Of a stretch of DNA of 30,324 nt, positions 18,196 through 30,324 are shown one piece after another. The notes under the pieces were generated by a model that ran no database searches, was not told the DNA's origin, and was given only the letters and a program-made list of their open reading frames with translations. Position numbers and translations under genes: made by a program. Each line of letters starts with the position of its first letter. Positions within the stretch are counted from its first letter, which is position 1. The DNA comes from an uncultured Oscillospiraceae bacterium (GTDB taxonomy: Bacteria; Bacillota; Clostridia; Oscillospirales; Oscillospiraceae), in the NCBI GenBank assembly GCA_934572365.1, contig CAKTKX010000001.1, positions 1-30,324 on the forward strand, written 5' to 3'.

Positions 18196-19611
18196 ATGAC
18201 AGATAAGTACGAATCCCCCTTAAGCTCCCGGTATGCCTCCGACTACATGCTGAACCTGTTTTCTCAGCAGAAGCGGATTGAAGTCTGGCGGAAGCTCTGG
18301 ATCTCTCTTGCCAAGGCTGAGCATTCTCTAGGGCTTCCCATAACCGAAAAGCAGATCGAGGAGCTGGAAGCCCACATCACGGACATTGACTTTGCCTGTG
18401 CCGCTGCCCGGGAAAAGGAAGTTCGCCACGACGTAATGGCTCATGTGTATACCTACGGCAAGGCTGCGCCCGCCGCCGCCGGTATCATCCACCTGGGCGC
18501 CACCAGCTGCTATGTCACCGATAACGCCGACATCGTTCTCTACCGGGACGGCCTGAAACACCTCCGGGGAGAGCTTCTGAAGGTGATTGCCAACCTTTCC
18601 CGTTTCGCAGAAACGTACAAGGCGACCCCCACTCTGGGCTACACCCATTATCAGCCCGCTCAGCTGGTCACAGTGGGCAAGCGGGCGACACTGTGGATGC
18701 AGGATCTTGTCAGCGACCTGGAGGAGCTGGACTTTGTCATTGATACCATGAAATTCCTGGGCTGCCGGGGAACCACCGGCACGGAGGCCAGCTTCTTAGA
18801 GCTGTTTGACGGGGATACGGCGAAAATTGACGAAATGAACCGCCGTATCAGCGCGGACTTTGGCTTTAATAAGTGCTTCGACGTCTGCGGTCAAACCTAT
18901 CCCAGAAAGCTTGACAGCCGCATCTTAAACTGCCTTTCTTCCATCGCCCAGAGCTGCTACCGCATGGCAAACGACATTCGGCTTTTGCAGCACGACCGTC
19001 AGGTGGAAGAACCCTTTGAAAAGAACCAGATCGGTTCCTCCGCTATGCCCTACAAGCGCAACCCCATGCGCTCCGAGCGTATCTGCTCCCTGTCCCGCTA
19101 CCTGATGGCGGACGCGCTGAACGCCCCCATGACCGCCTCCACCCAGTGGCTGGAGCGCACGTTGGACGATTCTGCTAACCGGCGTATCTCCATGCCCGAG
19201 GGCTTCCTCTGCGCCGACGCCGTTCTCCGGCTGGCACAGAACGTCACCGACGGTCTGCACGTGAACGAAAAGATCGTGGAGAAGACCGTGCGGGAGTATC
19301 TGCCCTTCATTGCCACGGAAAATCTGATGATGGAGGGCGTCAAGAACGGCGGCGACCGCCAGCAGCTCCATGAGATCATCCGCACCTGCTCCATGGACGC
19401 CACGGCCAAGATGAAAAACGGCGAAAGCTGGGATCTTCTGGCCGATCTGGCCACCCATCCGGAATTCGGTATGACGAAGCAGGAGATGGAGGCTGTCCTT
19501 GACCCCATGCTGTACACCGGCCGGTGCGCAGAGCAAGTGGAAAGCTATGTAAAAAAAGTAGCCCCCCTGATTGCCGGTATCGACCGCGAACAGGCGGAGA
19601 TCAACATTTAA
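18196..19611 (+). CDS. purB: Adenylosuccinate lyase
   Basis: The 471-residue fumarase/aspartase-superfamily enzyme releases fumarate from both SAICAR (the PurC product) and adenylosuccinate (the PurA product). This explains its position after purC and purA. Motifs: [11 protein letters not shown] with the His of conserved region 1, [21 protein letters not shown] with the catalytic His, and the superfamily signature [14 protein letters not shown]. An AGGGGGG-type ribosome site lies just upstream of the ATG. The length and sequence resemble the longer (human-like) PurB group more than the ~430-residue B. subtilis type; this is a judgement by eye. Confidence 0.96.
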   Translation: MTDKYESPLSSRYASDYMLNLFSQQKRIEVWRKLWISLAKAEHSLGLPITEKQIEELEAHITDIDFACAAAREKEVRHDVMAHVYTYGKAAPAAAGIIHLGATSCYVTDNADIVLYRDGLKHLRGELLKVIANLSRFAETYKATPTLGYTHYQPAQLVTVGKRATLWMQDLVSDLEELDFVIDTMKFLGCRGTTGTEASFLELFDGDTAKIDEMNRRISADFGFNKCFDVCGQTYPRKLDSRILNCLSSIAQSCYRMANDIRLLQHDRQVEEPFEKNQIGSSAMPYKRNPMRSERICSLSRYLMADALNAPMTASTQWLERTLDDSANRRISMPEGFLCADAVLRLAQNVTDGLHVNEKIVEKTVREYLPFIATENLMMEGVKNGGDRQQLHEIIRTCSMDATAKMKNGESWDLLADLATHPEFGMTKQEMEAVLDPMLYTGRCAEQVESYVKKVAPLIAGIDREQAEINI

Positions 19612-19643
19612 CCGGCGTCGCGGCAGGGAAGGAGAGCCACTGT

Positions 19644-21194
19644 ATGCAAGAAAAAATCCTGATTCTGGACTTTGGCGGACAGTACAATCAGCTGATCGCC
19701 CGGCGGGTGCGGGAGCAGAACGTCTACTGCGAGATCAAACCCTATACCACGACCCTGGACGAGATTCGCGCATTTGCGCCTATGGGCATCATTTTCACCG
19801 GCGGCCCCAACAGCGTGTATCTGGAGGAATCTCCCCACGTTGACCCGGCGGTGTTCCGGCTGGGCGTTCCCATTCTGGGTATTTGCTACGGCTGTCAGCT
19901 GATGGCACACACCCTGGGCGGCCAGGTTACGGCGGCTCAGGAGGATACCGCCCGGGAGTACGGCAAGACCGTCACCTATTACGATACCGGTTGCAAGCTG
20001 TTCAAGGGCATCCCAGAGCAGGCCATTTCCTGGATGAGCCATGGCGATTACATGGCGAAGGTGCCGGAAGGCTTTGCGCTAGTTGCCCATACCGATGCCT
20101 GCCCCAACGCCGCCATTGCCGACGAGAGCCGGGGCTTCTACGGCGTTCAGTTCCACCCGGAGGTGAACCACACCCAGTTCGGCAGCCAAATGCTGCGCAA
20201 CTTCCTCTATGAGGTCTGCGGCGCCAAGGGTACCTGGACGATGGGGGATTTCTGCAAAAATACCGTGGCACAGCTTCGGGACAACATTGGCCCCAAGGGG
20301 CGTGTGCTGCTGGCGCTGTCCGGCGGCGTGGATTCCTCCGTCCTGGCGGCACTGCTGGCCGAGGCGGTAGGGGATCGGCTGACCGCCGTCTTTGTGGATC
20401 ACGGCTGTATGCGCAAAAATGAGGGCGACGAGGTAGAAGCCGCCTTCGCCAAGTGGAACATCCACTTTGTCCGGGTAGACGCTGAGAAGCGCTTCCTGGA
20501 CAAGCTCAAGGGTGTGGAAGACCCCCAGCGCAAGCGTCAGATCATCGGCGCGGAGTTTGGGTATGTATTCCTGGATGAAGCCGTGAAATTCGGCATCACC
20601 AATGAGGACTTTTTCGCCCAGGGTACCATCTATCCCGATGTCATCGAATCCGGGGCGGGAGATGCCGACGTGATCAAGAGCCACCACAATAAGCTCCTGC
20701 CCAGAGAGGTCATTGAACAGTTCAAGGCCGTTCTGGAGCCGCTGGATCACCTGTTTAAGGACGAGATCCGGCTGCTGGGCAAAGAATTGGGACTTCCTGA
20801 TTACCTTGTCCACCGCCAGCCCTTCCCGGGTCCCGGCCTTGCCATTCGGATTTTGGGCGACGTGACGAAGGAAAAGCTGGACATTCTCCGGGAGGCGGAC
20901 TTCATCTTCCGGGAGGAAATTGCCAAGGCCGACCTTGGGGACATTTGCAGCCAGTATTTTGCGGTTCTCACCAATGCCAGAAGCGTCGGCGTCATGGGCG
21001 ACGGCCGCACCTACGAAAATGTTCTTGCCCTTCGCAGTGTCACGACCAACGACTTCATGACGGCAGAGTGGACGCGGATTCCCTACGAGGTTCTGGATCG
21101 CGCCTCGGTGCGAATTGTTAACGAGGTGCCCCATATCAACCGCATTGTCTACGACATCACCAGTAAACCCCCGGCGACGGTAGAATGGGAGTAA
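19644..21194 (+). CDS. guaA: GMP synthase (glutamine-hydrolysing)
   Basis: The 516-residue protein combines a class I glutaminase domain (residues 1-190; nucleophile C81 in GICYGCQL, His/Glu in FHPEVNHT), an ATP-pyrophosphatase domain (SGGVDS at 226-231) and a C-terminal dimerisation domain ending PPATVEWE. It converts XMP to GMP with glutamine and ATP. The open frame reaches back to 19524 inside purB, but the ATG at 19644 with AAGGAGA upstream gives the standard N-terminus [20 protein letters not shown]. The gap to purB is 32 bases, consistent with one operon. Confidence 0.97.
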   Translation: MQEKILILDFGGQYNQLIARRVREQNVYCEIKPYTTTLDEIRAFAPMGIIFTGGPNSVYLEESPHVDPAVFRLGVPILGICYGCQLMAHTLGGQVTAAQEDTAREYGKTVTYYDTGCKLFKGIPEQAISWMSHGDYMAKVPEGFALVAHTDACPNAAIADESRGFYGVQFHPEVNHTQFGSQMLRNFLYEVCGAKGTWTMGDFCKNTVAQLRDNIGPKGRVLLALSGGVDSSVLAALLAEAVGDRLTAVFVDHGCMRKNEGDEVEAAFAKWNIHFVRVDAEKRFLDKLKGVEDPQRKRQIIGAEFGYVFLDEAVKFGITNEDFFAQGTIYPDVIESGAGDADVIKSHHNKLLPREVIEQFKAVLEPLDHLFKDEIRLLGKELGLPDYLVHRQPFPGPGLAIRILGDVTKEKLDILREADFIFREEIAKADLGDICSQYFAVLTNARSVGVMGDGRTYENVLALRSVTTNDFMTAEWTRIPYEVLDRASVRIVNEVPHINRIVYDITSKPPATVEWE

Positions 21195-21227
21195 CCCCTC
21201 CCCAAATCAAGGAAGGAGAAAACGACT

Positions 21228-21614
21228 ATGGCAGTTAATTTCAATCAGGATTCCGTATGGAATCTGAAACCCATCAGTGTTGACTCGGTGAAATCCGAGG
21301 TGACCGGCCTTCTCATCGGCGGCGAGGAAGTGGTCATGGCATTTCAGACCGTCCGCGACCAACTGATCTTCACAAACAAGCGGATCATCGCGGTGGACGT
21401 GCAGGGAATTACCGGCAAGCGGAAGTCTTTCAGCACCATGCCCTATTCCAAGATTCAGTATTTTTCCATCCAGACCCCCGGCTTTGCGGAGCTGATCCCG
21501 GATTCCGAGCTGTTTATCATGTTCTCCAATACCTTTACCGCAAAGTTTGAGTTCAAGGGCGGCGTGGATATCGGAAAAATCGGCCGCATGATTTCTGAGT
21601 ACGTATTGGGCTAA
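21228..21614 (+). CDS. Bacterial PH-domain protein (bPH_1-like)
   Basis: A 128-residue protein that appears to be one bacterial pleckstrin-homology-like domain. The region TVRDQLIFTNKRIIAVDVQGITGKRKSF (read in two adjoining pieces, about residues 40-68) followed by MPYSKIQYFSIQTPG is typical of the bPH_1 family (PF08000). There is no signal peptide or membrane segment, so it is probably cytoplasmic. Function is unknown; such domains assemble into rings and some are stress-linked. AAGGAG lies upstream of the ATG, with 33 bases to guaA and 31 bases to glmS, so it is co-transcribed with nucleotide and amino-sugar genes. This is the only gene in the operon with no clear metabolic role. Confidence 0.82.
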   Translation: MAVNFNQDSVWNLKPISVDSVKSEVTGLLIGGEEVVMAFQTVRDQLIFTNKRIIAVDVQGITGKRKSFSTMPYSKIQYFSIQTPGFAELIPDSELFIMFSNTFTAKFEFKGGVDIGKIGRMISEYVLG

Positions 21615-21645
21615 GCTGTAACGGCACAGACAAAGGAGGTTTCTT

Positions 21646-25073
<3,428 letters not shown>

Positions 25074-25075
25074 CC

Positions 25076-26509
25076 ATGAGTATCCACGAAGAATGCGGCG
25101 TGTTCGGCGTTTACAGCCAGCGTCAGGAGGATGTAGCGAGCCTTGCCTACTACGGGCTGTATTCCTTACAGCACCGTGGGCAGGAGGGCTGCGGCATTGT
25201 CGTCAATGACGACGGCGTTTTTGACGGCCATAAGGGACTGGGGCTGATCAGTGAGGTATTCACAAGCAGCGTCATGAAGCAGTTCCCCACGGGGAAAATG
25301 GCGGTTGCCCACGCCCGCTACGGCACCACCGGCGGCTCCAATCTGGCAAACTGCCAGCCCATTCAGGTCAACCACTTAAAAGGCAAGCTGGCGCTTGCCC
25401 ATAACGGCAATTTGAGCAACGCGCTTCAGCTCCGCCGGGAGTTGGAGCTTTCCGGCGCCATTTTCCATACTACCTCCGATACGGAGACCATCGCCTATGT
25501 GATCACCCGGGAGCGGATCACCGCTCCCTCCATTCAGGCGGCGGTCAGCCGTGCGGTGGACAGGCTGGAGGGCGCTTTTTCTCTGGTCATGATGTCCTCC
25601 ACCAAGCTCATTGCGGTGCGCGACCCCCACGGTTTCCGCCCGCTGTGCTACGGAAAAATGAAGGACGGGACGTATATCGTCGCTTCGGAGAGCTGCGCCC
25701 TCCACGCTGTCGGCGCGGAATTCCAGCGGAACATTCTGCCCGGGGAAATTCTGACCTTTGATCAGGACGGCATCCACTCCGACACCAGCCACTGCGGCAC
25801 CGCGCCCAAGAAGATGTGCATTTTTGAATACATCTACTTTGCCCGGCCGGATTCCGTCATTGACGGCGTCAGCGTTCACGACGCCCGGGTGAGGGCAGGG
25901 GAGATCCTGGCAAAAACCCACCCGGTGGACGCGGATATTGTCATCGGCGTGCCGGATTCCGGGCTGGACGCCGCCATGGGCTACGCCCGGGAATCGGGGA
26001 TTCCCTACGGCATCGGCCTGATCAAGAACAAATATATCGGCAGAACCTTCATCGCCCCCGGTCAGGATCATCGGGTGGATCAGGTTAAAATTAAGCTCAG
26101 CCCCGTGGAAAGCGAGGTTCGCGGCAAGCGGGTGGTGATGGTGGACGATTCCATCGTCCGCGGCACGACCTCCGGGCGAATTGTGCAGCTTCTGCGGGAG
26201 GCGGGCGCGAAGGAGATTCACATGCGCATCTCCGCGCCGCCCTTCCTGCACCCCTGCTACTACGGCACGGATATTGATTCCCGGGAGCATCTGATTGCCT
26301 GCCACCATACCGTGGCCGAAATCGGGGAGATCATCGGCGTGGACAGCCTGGGCTACCTGCCCCTGGAAAATCTTCGTGACCTGTGCGGAAGCAAAGAATA
26401 TTGCAGCGCCTGCTTTAACGGCGACTATCCCACGTCGATTCCCGAGGACACCCGAAAAGACCAGTTTGAGCAGAAGCTTTCCCAGAGAAAGGCCGGTGAA
26501 AAGCCATGA
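25076..26509 (+). CDS. purF: Amidophosphoribosyltransferase (PRPP amidotransferase)
   Basis: The 477-residue enzyme performs the first committed step of purine synthesis, PRPP plus glutamine to phosphoribosylamine. It is the B. subtilis type with an iron-sulfur cluster. The Ntn nucleophile is Cys7 after a short propeptide (MSIHEE then CGVFGVYS) that must be removed. The likely [4Fe-4S] ligands are the Cys in KKMCIFEY, the Cys in LHPCYYG and both Cys of CSACFNGDYP. The PRPP loop reads VVMVDDSIVRGTT. It starts 2 bases after pyrG and overlaps carA by 4 bases, so translational coupling is likely on both sides. GGGGGAATAACC upstream is a modest ribosome site. Confidence 0.98.
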   Translation: MSIHEECGVFGVYSQRQEDVASLAYYGLYSLQHRGQEGCGIVVNDDGVFDGHKGLGLISEVFTSSVMKQFPTGKMAVAHARYGTTGGSNLANCQPIQVNHLKGKLALAHNGNLSNALQLRRELELSGAIFHTTSDTETIAYVITRERITAPSIQAAVSRAVDRLEGAFSLVMMSSTKLIAVRDPHGFRPLCYGKMKDGTYIVASESCALHAVGAEFQRNILPGEILTFDQDGIHSDTSHCGTAPKKMCIFEYIYFARPDSVIDGVSVHDARVRAGEILAKTHPVDADIVIGVPDSGLDAAMGYARESGIPYGIGLIKNKYIGRTFIAPGQDHRVDQVKIKLSPVESEVRGKRVVMVDDSIVRGTTSGRIVQLLREAGAKEIHMRISAPPFLHPCYYGTDIDSREHLIACHHTVAEIGEIIGVDSLGYLPLENLRDLCGSKEYCSACFNGDYPTSIPEDTRKDQFEQKLSQRKAGEKP

Positions 26510-27591
26510 ATCGGAACTTTGACAGAAAAATCATTTTGGAGGACGGCACCGAATTTTACGGTTACGGCTTCGGCACCAAGGGTGACGCGCTGGTGGAGCT
26601 GGTGTTCAACACCTCCATGGTGGGCTACCAGGAAATCCTCTCCGACCCCTCCTACACCGCCCAGGCCGTGGTCATGACCTACCCCTTGATCGGCAATTAC
26701 GGCATGTGCGACGACGACTACGAGACGGACAAACCCACCATCAGCGGTCTGGTCGTCCGGGAATTCAACAGCGAACCTTCCAATTTCCGCGCCGCGCGGA
26801 CACTGGAGGATGTGATGATTCAGTATCACATCGTAGGCGTCGCAGGGGTGGACACCCGCCGCCTTGCCCGCCACATCCGGGACGAGGGTACCTGCAAGGC
26901 GCTGATCGTGGACGCTCAGACCCCCAGCATCGCATGTCTTGCGGAAATGCGCTCTACCAGCCTGCCCACCGATCAGGTTTCCGTGGTGAGTACGAAATCG
27001 CCGTGGGTTTCCGACTGCGAGCATCCAAGGCACCGCGTGGTGGCCGTGGACTGCGGCATCAAGCACAATATTATCCGCAGCCTGAACGCCCGGGGGTGCG
27101 AAGTGACTATCGTTCCCTGGACGGTCACCGCCGAGCAGGTTATGGCCATGCACCCGGACGGTCTGTTCATCTCCAACGGCCCCGGCAACCCGGAGGACGC
27201 AAAGCCGGTGATTGCCCTCGTTCGCACCCTTCGGGGCAAGCTGCCGATCTTCGGCATCTGCCTAGGGCATCAGATCATTGCCCTTGCCTACGGCGCGTCC
27301 ACTTATAAGCTGAAATTCGGCCACCGGGGCGGAAACCACCCGGTGAAAAACCTCCAGACGGGGAAGGTGGAGATCACCTCCCAGAACCATTCCTACGCGG
27401 TAAATGCGGATTCTCTGGCGGGAACCGGCCTGACCGTGACTCACGTCAACCTGCTGGACGGCACGGTGGAGGGGCAGAAATGCGCCGCTGACCGGATATT
27501 CAGCGTCCAGTACCACCCGGAAAGCGCCCCCGGCCCCCAGGACAGCGCCTACCTGTTTGATGAATTCATCGCCATGATGGAGGAAAAGTAA
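26506..27591 (+). CDS. carA: Carbamoyl-phosphate synthase small (glutaminase) subunit
   Basis: The 361-residue subunit hydrolyses glutamine and channels ammonia to CarB to form carbamoyl phosphate for pyrimidine and arginine synthesis. The N-terminal domain includes [17 protein letters not shown], and the C-terminal class I glutaminase has C252 in GICLGHQI and the His/Glu in [10 protein letters not shown]. Its ATG overlaps the purF stop (ATGA), and AAAGGCCGG lies just upstream. carB begins one base after its stop codon. A single carA copy near purine and CTP genes, rather than in a pyr or arg operon, points to a general nitrogen-use role here. Confidence 0.97.
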   Translation: MNRNFDRKIILEDGTEFYGYGFGTKGDALVELVFNTSMVGYQEILSDPSYTAQAVVMTYPLIGNYGMCDDDYETDKPTISGLVVREFNSEPSNFRAARTLEDVMIQYHIVGVAGVDTRRLARHIRDEGTCKALIVDAQTPSIACLAEMRSTSLPTDQVSVVSTKSPWVSDCEHPRHRVVAVDCGIKHNIIRSLNARGCEVTIVPWTVTAEQVMAMHPDGLFISNGPGNPEDAKPVIALVRTLRGKLPIFGICLGHQIIALAYGASTYKLKFGHRGGNHPVKNLQTGKVEITSQNHSYAVNADSLAGTGLTVTHVNLLDGTVEGQKCAADRIFSVQYHPESAPGPQDSAYLFDEFIAMMEEK

Positions 27592-27592
27592 C

Positions 27593-30324
27593 ATGCCGAA
27601 ACGCACCGATTTGAAGAAAATTCTGGTCATTGGCTCCGGCCCCATCGTCATCGGTCAGGCGGCGGAATTCGACTATGCCGGTACCCAGGCCTGTCTTGCC
27701 CTGAAAGAGGAGGGCTACGAGGTCATTCTGTGCAACAGCAACCCCGCGACCATCATGACCGACCCCGCCATCGCGGACAAGGTTTACATGGAGCCGCTGA
27801 CACTGGAATATATCGCCCGTATCGTCCGCTTTGAGCGGCCGGACGCCATCGTTCCCGGCATCGGCGGCCAGACGGGGCTGAATCTTGCCATGCAGCTGGA
27901 AAAGAAGGGCATTCTGAAGGAATGCCACGTGCAGCTGCTGGGAACCCCCAGCGAATCCATCGAGCAGGCGGAAGACCGGGAGCTGTTCAAGGAGCTTTGC
28001 CAGCGCCTTTGTGAGCCGGTGCTTCCGTCTCAGATCGCCAATTCCATGGAGGAGGGGATCGCCGCTGCGGAGACCATCGGCTATCCCGTAGTGCTTCGCC
28101 CCGCCTTTACTCTGGGCGGCACCGGCGGCGGATTTGCCGATAACGAGGAAGAATTCCGGGAGATCATGAAAAACGCTCTGGTGCTGTCTCCCGTCCATCA
28201 GGTTCTGGTGGAAAAAAGCATCAAGGGCTTCAAGGAAATCGAATACGAGGTCATGCGGGACGCCAACGACACCGCCATTGCCATCTGCAATATGGAAAAC
28301 CTCGACCCCGTGGGCATCCACACCGGCGACTCCATCGTGGTCTGTCCGTCCCAGACGCTGACCAACAAGGAGTATCACATGCTCCGGGATTCTGCTCTTC
28401 GCCTGATCCGGGCGCTGAAAATCCAGGGCGGCTGCAACGTTCAGTTTGCGCTGGATCCCAAGTCCTTCCAGTATTACCTCATCGAGGTCAACCCCAGAGT
28501 GTCCCGTTCCTCCGCCCTTGCCTCCAAGGCTTCCGGCTACCCGATTGCCCGGGTCTCCGCGAAGATCTGCGTTGGCATGACGCTGGACGAAATCCGTCTT
28601 GCCAACACCTGCGCGGCCTTCGAGCCGGCGCTGGACTATGTGGTCACGAAAATGCCACGGTTCCCCTTCGACAAATTCTCCGACGCCAACAACCGTCTCG
28701 GCACCCAGATGAAGGCCACGGGCGAAACCATGAGCGTCGGCCGCACCTTTGAAGAGAGCCTGCTCAAGGGCATCCGCTCCCTGGAAATCGGCGTGTACCA
28801 CCTGCACATGGCGAAATTCGACAGCTGGGGCAGGGAAGCGCTGCTAAACTATATCAGAATCGGCACCGACGACCGCATCTACGCCATCGCCCAGTTGCTT
28901 CGCATGGGCGCAAGCGTGGAGGAAATCGTGGAGAAAAGCACCATCGACGCATTCTTCATCCGCAAGCTGAAAAACATCATCTCCATGGAGCGGGAGCTTT
29001 CCGACGCGGTCATGGACAGCAGCGTGTATTATCAGGCGAAGAAGATGGGCTTCTCCGACCGGGCGGTGGCGCAGATCTGGAACGTCCCGGAACGGAAGGT
29101 GTTTGCCCTGCGTAAGGAAACCAACATCCGCCCGGTATACAAGATGATCGACTCCTGCGCAGGGGAATTCGACAGCTATATCCCGTATTTTTACTCCACC
29201 TACGAGACGGAAAACGAGTCCGTCGTCTCCGACAAGAAGAAAGTCATCGTCCTCGGCTCCGGCCCCATCCGCATCGGCCAGGGCGTGGAATTCGACTACT
29301 CCACCGTCCACGCCATTCAGACCATTAAAAACGCGGGCTACGAGGCCATCATCATCAACAATAACCCGGAAACGGTTTCCACGGATTACACCACCTCCGA
29401 CAAGCTGTACTTTGAGCCGCTGACGGTGGAGGACGTGATGAACGTGGTGGAGCAGGAGAAGCCGGAAGGCGTCATTGCCTCTCTGGGCGGCCAGACCGCC
29501 ATCAATCTGGCGCAGCCCCTGACGGACTTGGGCGTGAACATCATCGGCACCGACTGCGCCGCCATCGAAAAGGCGGAAAACCGGGACGCCTTTGAAAAGC
29601 TTCTCATTTCCCTGAACATCCCCCAGCCCAAGGGAAAGGCCGTCACCCGCATTGAGGACGGCGTCGCCGCCGCCCGGGAGATCGGCTATCCCGTTCTGGT
29701 GCGCCCCAGCTTCGTGCTGGGCGGCCGGGCGATGCAGATCGTCGCCAACGAGGAGCAGCTGCGGCATTACCTCCACACCGCCGTGGAGATCGACGCGGAC
29801 AAGCCGGTGCTGGTGGATAAGTATATCCGGGGCAAAGAGGTGGAGATCGACGCCATCTGCGACGGAACGGACGTGTTCGTTCCGGGCATCATGGAGCTGG
29901 TGGAGCGCACCGGCGTTCACTCCGGCGACTCCATCTCCGTGTACCCGTCCTTCTCCATTTCCAACAAGGTCAAGGGCATCATTTTGCAGTACGCGAAGAA
30001 GCTTGGGCCTGCCATCGGCATTAAGGGCCTGTACAACATCCAGTTCATCGTCGATCCGGAGGATCATGTGTATATCATTGAGGTCAATCCCCGTTCCTCC
30101 CGCACCGTGCCGTTCCTGAGCAAGGCCACGGGCTACCCTCTGGCGGACATTGCCACGTTGGTGGCGCTGGGACAGAGCCTGAAGGAGCAGGGCATCGACA
30201 TGCTGTACCCCGACGAGCAGAAGCGGTACTATGCCAAAGCCCCGGCCTTCTCCTTTTCCAAGCTGCGGGGGCTGGACGCCTACCTCTCCCCGGAGATGAC
30301 GTCCCCCGGCGTGGCCATCGGCTA
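27593..30324 (+). CDS. carB: Carbamoyl-phosphate synthase large subunit (3' end outside window)
   Basis: 910 complete codons are present of a protein usually about 1070 long; the frame is open to the last base. Two homologous halves are visible. The first begins [22 protein letters not shown] with the ATP-grasp region [16 protein letters not shown] and [17 protein letters not shown]. The second begins about residue 545 with [20 protein letters not shown], followed by [17 protein letters not shown] and [17 protein letters not shown]. The missing part is the end of the second half and the C-terminal MGS-like allosteric domain. It makes carbamoyl phosphate from bicarbonate, two ATP and ammonia supplied by CarA. 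The ATG lies one base after the carA stop, with GGAGG inside the end of carA. Confidence 0.98.
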   Translation, partial: MPKRTDLKKILVIGSGPIVIGQAAEFDYAGTQACLALKEEGYEVILCNSNPATIMTDPAIADKVYMEPLTLEYIARIVRFERPDAIVPGIGGQTGLNLAMQLEKKGILKECHVQLLGTPSESIEQAEDRELFKELCQRLCEPVLPSQIANSMEEGIAAAETIGYPVVLRPAFTLGGTGGGFADNEEEFREIMKNALVLSPVHQVLVEKSIKGFKEIEYEVMRDANDTAIAICNMENLDPVGIHTGDSIVVCPSQTLTNKEYHMLRDSALRLIRALKIQGGCNVQFALDPKSFQYYLIEVNPRVSRSSALASKASGYPIARVSAKICVGMTLDEIRLANTCAAFEPALDYVVTKMPRFPFDKFSDANNRLGTQMKATGETMSVGRTFEESLLKGIRSLEIGVYHLHMAKFDSWGREALLNYIRIGTDDRIYAIAQLLRMGASVEEIVEKSTIDAFFIRKLKNIISMERELSDAVMDSSVYYQAKKMGFSDRAVAQIWNVPERKVFALRKETNIRPVYKMIDSCAGEFDSYIPYFYSTYETENESVVSDKKKVIVLGSGPIRIGQGVEFDYSTVHAIQTIKNAGYEAIIINNNPETVSTDYTTSDKLYFEPLTVEDVMNVVEQEKPEGVIASLGGQTAINLAQPLTDLGVNIIGTDCAAIEKAENRDAFEKLLISLNIPQPKGKAVTRIEDGVAAAREIGYPVLVRPSFVLGGRAMQIVANEEQLRHYLHTAVEIDADKPVLVDKYIRGKEVEIDAICDGTDVFVPGIMELVERTGVHSGDSISVYPSFSISNKVKGIILQYAKKLGPAIGIKGLYNIQFIVDPEDHVYIIEVNPRSSRTVPFLSKATGYPLADIATLVALGQSLKEQGIDMLYPDEQKRYYAKAPAFSFSKLRGLDAYLSPEMTSPGVAIG

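Noticed and set aside
21615..21645. Possible glmS ribozyme
   Set aside because: The gap before glmS is 31 bases, far too short for the ~150-base ribozyme core.

Overview
The window looks like part of the chromosome of a spore-forming, high-G+C member of the Clostridia, most like the Oscillospiraceae/Ruminococcaceae. The evidence is a spoIIAA-spoIIAB-sigF operon, a yunB-like sporulation gene, strong AGGAGG-type ribosome binding sites, a type III glutamine synthetase, and about 60% G+C in the lines I counted. No species can be named from the sequence alone. Apart from one small AT-rich patch it reads as a well-ordered core region; I see no insertion sequence, prophage, CRISPR array, rRNA or tRNA.

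Layout. Bases 1-636 are the 3' end of valS, followed by an intrinsic terminator. Bases 738-2261 hold an unusual perfect hairpin and then the forespore sigma-factor operon spoIIAA-spoIIAB-sigF, with 4-base overlaps. A sigma-A-like promoter then precedes pcrA-yunB-ligA (2337-7371), which ends in a bidirectional terminator. Facing it on the minus strand is an AT-rich acetyltransferase gene (7508-8056), probably acquired. Next on the minus strand come an ANTAR-type RNA-binding regulator and a short type I-like glutamine synthetase (8166-9989). A 345-base divergent control region follows, with two near-consensus promoters back to back and an intrinsic terminator in the leader of the right-hand gene. 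To the right are glnN (type III glutamine synthetase), an ammonium transporter fused to a P-II sensor domain, and asnB. A new promoter at about 15993-16021 starts a tight run to the window end: purC-purA-purB-guaA-PH-domain protein-glmS-pyrG-purF-carA-carB (carB truncated by the edge).

How the genes work together. From 8166 to 30324 nearly every gene takes up ammonium, makes glutamine, senses nitrogen status or spends amide nitrogen. Ammonium enters through AmtB, two glutamine synthetases can fix it, and six glutamine amidotransferases (AsnB, GuaA, GlmS, PyrG, PurF, CarAB) consume the product. PurC and PurA/PurB add nitrogen from aspartate in purine synthesis. The ANTAR protein and the glnN leader terminator suggest control by antitermination rather than by a GlnR/TnrA-type repressor. 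That link is inference, because I could not find a canonical dual-hexaloop ANTAR target in the leader.

The least ordinary signals are this nitrogen/amidotransferase cluster, the glnN leader attenuator beside an ANTAR gene whose receiver has lost its phosphoacceptor, the type I-like synthetase with a Lys where the Glu-flap glutamate is expected and no C-terminal tail, a small PH-domain protein inside the amidotransferase operon, and the AT-rich acetyltransferase patch with a protein-like open frame upstream of it.
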